Below, one piece after another: positions 5,622 through 6,202 of a stretch of 6,202 bases of DNA. The notes under the pieces are model-generated. The model was not told where the DNA came from, did no database searches, and saw nothing but the letters and a program-made list of their open reading frames with translations. The position numbers and the translations under genes are program-made. The stretch's first letter is position 1. Every line of letters starts with the position of its first letter. Source of the stretch: Lysobacterales bacterium (GTDB lineage: Bacteria > Pseudomonadota > Gammaproteobacteria > Xanthomonadales > SZUA-36); contig JAPHTE010000291.1 of NCBI GenBank assembly GCA_026196445.1, positions 1 to 6,202 of the forward strand, given 5' to 3'.

Positions 5622-5641
5622 GTCGCTCAGGTAATTATATT
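5614..5641 (+). promoter_or_regulatory. Sigma-70 promoter of trxA
   Basis: TTGAAA (5614-5619, 5 of 6) and TATATT (5636-5641, 5 of 6) are separated by 16 bp. Transcription would begin near 5648, giving a leader of about 128 nt before the TTG start. This is the best sigma-70 match in the gap. Confidence 0.65.
5634..5639 (-). promoter_or_regulatory. Perfect -10 (TATAAT) facing rhlB, overlapping the trxA -10
   Basis: The minus strand reads TATAAT at 5639-5634, sharing four bases with the plus-strand TATATT of trxA. No good -35 lies 16-18 bp upstream, so it would be a weak promoter or need an activator. The leader for rhlB would be about 107 nt and would include both palindromes. Confidence 0.3.
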
Positions 5642-5764
5642 GATAGTCCTTGATTCCGGTTTCTGCCCCACCCTTGTTTTGAGTCTTGAGACAGCAGCGA
5701 TCCGAATACTGAATATTAACCGCGCTGAGATGCTTAAACCAGCCCGGATGCAAAGCAAATCATT

Positions 5765-5768
5765 GGAG
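5765..5768 (+). promoter_or_regulatory. Shine-Dalgarno that fixes the TTG start of trxA
   Basis: GGAG is 7 nt upstream of TTG at 5776. No in-frame ATG occurs before the codon for Met38, which lies beyond the active site. The TTG is therefore the only reasonable start. Confidence 0.8.
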
Positions 5769-5775
5769 AATTACA

Positions 5776-6102
5776 TTGAGCGAAAATATTGTCCACGTCA
5801 CAGATAGTGATTTTGAAGAAAAAGTATTGAACGCTGAAGGCCCGGTCCTGATCGATTACTGGGCAGAATGGTGCGGCCCGTGCAAGATGATCGCGCCGAT
5901 CATCCACGAACTCGCCGATGAATATGAAGGTCGTTTGACAGTGGCCAAGATGGACATCGATTCGAACCGCCAGACTCCCATGAATTACAACATTCGTGGC
6001 ATTCCCACGATGATGATTTTCAAGGACGGCCAGGTCCAGGCCACCAAGGTGGGGGCAGTGTCCAAGGGTATACTGACCGCTTTCGTGGAAGAAAATATCT
6101 GA
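5776..6102 (+). CDS. trxA: Thioredoxin 1
   Basis: This small cytoplasmic dithiol-disulfide oxidoreductase is reduced by thioredoxin reductase. It supplies electrons to ribonucleotide reductase, methionine sulfoxide reductases, PAPS reductase and others. The 108 residues match the E. coli length (109 with Met). The catalytic motif WCGPC is at 32-36 (C33, C36). The buried aspartate is D27, and the cis-proline is in RGIPT (P77). The conserved MDID block (59-62) and FKDGQ (about 83-87) are also present. The start is TTG followed by AGC-GAA, parallel to the E. coli MSDK/MSE opening and supported by GGAG at 5765-5768. It is divergent from rhlB, and in E. coli-like genomes rho follows. It has its own promoter, and an inverted repeat follows the TGA. 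Confidence 0.97.
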   Translation: MSENIVHVTDSDFEEKVLNAEGPVLIDYWAEWCGPCKMIAPIIHELADEYEGRLTVAKMDIDSNRQTPMNYNIRGIPTMMIFKDGQVQATKVGAVSKGILTAFVEENI

Positions 6103-6109
6103 AAACACG

Positions 6110-6141
6110 TGACCCGGCTTGAGACATTGAGAGCCGGGTCA
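6110..6141 (+). terminator. Inverted repeat after trxA, possible terminator or attenuator
   Basis: A perfect 10-bp stem, TGACCCGGCT (6110-6119) with AGCCGGGTCA (6132-6141), closes a 12-nt loop and starts 8 nt after the trxA stop. The following bases ATTCCTTC are not a proper U-tract, so it may act as an RNA-stability hairpin or a leaky terminator ahead of the gene downstream (expected rho). The loop flanks repeat TTGAGA twice (6119-6124 and 6127-6132). From 6142 to the window end I see no gene start. Confidence 0.5.
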
Positions 6142-6202
6142 ATTCCTTCAACTTAATAATTCGCTGGACGCGGCACAGCGAACATGATAATTTTGCGCCA
6201 TC

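Larger units (their letters stand above)
5521..5775. other. 255-nt divergent control region between rhlB and trxA
   Basis: This AT-richer gap carries promoters for both directions, two palindromes next to rhlB, a 9-bp direct repeat and the trxA leader of about 128 nt. No coding frame in it has a convincing start or family resemblance. A weaker second trxA promoter could use TTGAGA at 5686-5691, but its -10 (CTGAAT, 5709-5714) is poor. Confidence 0.6.

Noticed and set aside
5562..5807. Plus-strand frame crossing the rhlB/trxA gap into trxA
   Set aside because: It overlaps the start of trxA in another frame, covers the promoter, and has no conserved content.
5734..6108. Minus-strand frame opposite trxA
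   Set aside because: It is antisense to an intact thioredoxin gene. The His/Asp-rich appearance comes from the complementary strand.
6164..6191. Possible promoter for the gene downstream of trxA
   Set aside because: GATAAT at 6186-6191 is a fair -10, but the only -35 at workable spacing (CTGGAC) is poor and the downstream gene is not visible.
1..6202. Mobile elements, CRISPR arrays, tRNA or rRNA genes, defence or toxin-antitoxin systems
   Set aside because: I saw no transposase motifs, terminal repeats, regularly spaced repeats or tRNA-like sequence. Every long frame is either a recognised core gene or its mirror.

Overview
The window is a compact stretch of core chromosome from a gammaproteobacterium. 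The evidence is the pairing of ftsE-ftsX-rpoH on one strand with the divergent rhlB/trxA pair, both of which are gammaproteobacterial arrangements. The proteins resemble the E. coli family members in motif content and length, but they diverge too much for an enteric bacterium. Coding DNA is moderately GC-rich and the intergenic gaps are more AT-rich. I cannot name a genus. A free-living or sulfur-oxidiser-type lineage (Chromatiales-like) would fit, but that is a guess.

Layout: (1) 1-1317, plus strand: the C-terminal 438 codons of gcvP, the glycine cleavage system P-protein, cut by the window edge. (2) 1339-1367: a perfect 11-bp hairpin acting as a shared terminator between the convergent gcvP and rpoH. 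(3) Minus strand, read from right to left: rhlB (5520-4249), ftsE (4228-3551), ftsX (3554-2577) and rpoH (2249-1386). The first three are tightly packed: rhlB and ftsE are 20 nt apart, and ftsE and ftsX overlap by 4 nt. rpoH follows after a 327-nt gap with its own promoter candidates, including a sigma-E-like one. (4) 5521-5775: a 255-nt divergent control region between rhlB and trxA, with overlapping opposite -10 elements, two palindromes about two helical turns apart and a 9-bp direct repeat. (5) 5776-6102, plus strand: trxA with a TTG start, followed by a 10-bp inverted repeat. In E. coli-like genomes rho comes next, just outside this window.

Functional picture: FtsEX is the ABC-type complex that activates septal peptidoglycan hydrolases during division. 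RpoH is the heat-shock sigma factor. RhlB is the DEAD-box RNA helicase that works with RNA degradation. TrxA is the general dithiol reductant. GcvP decarboxylates glycine for one-carbon supply. These are housekeeping and stress functions, and I see no mobile element, CRISPR array, defence system or novel gene cluster.

The points worth a second look are at the junctions. rhlB stands directly upstream of ftsE, where ftsY stands in E. coli. A 7-codon mini-frame with an excellent Shine-Dalgarno sits exactly between the rhlB stop and the ftsE start. The rpoH leader can be drawn as a fold that traps its own ribosome-binding site, but only in a longer transcript. The rhlB/trxA control region has regular, operator-like repeats.
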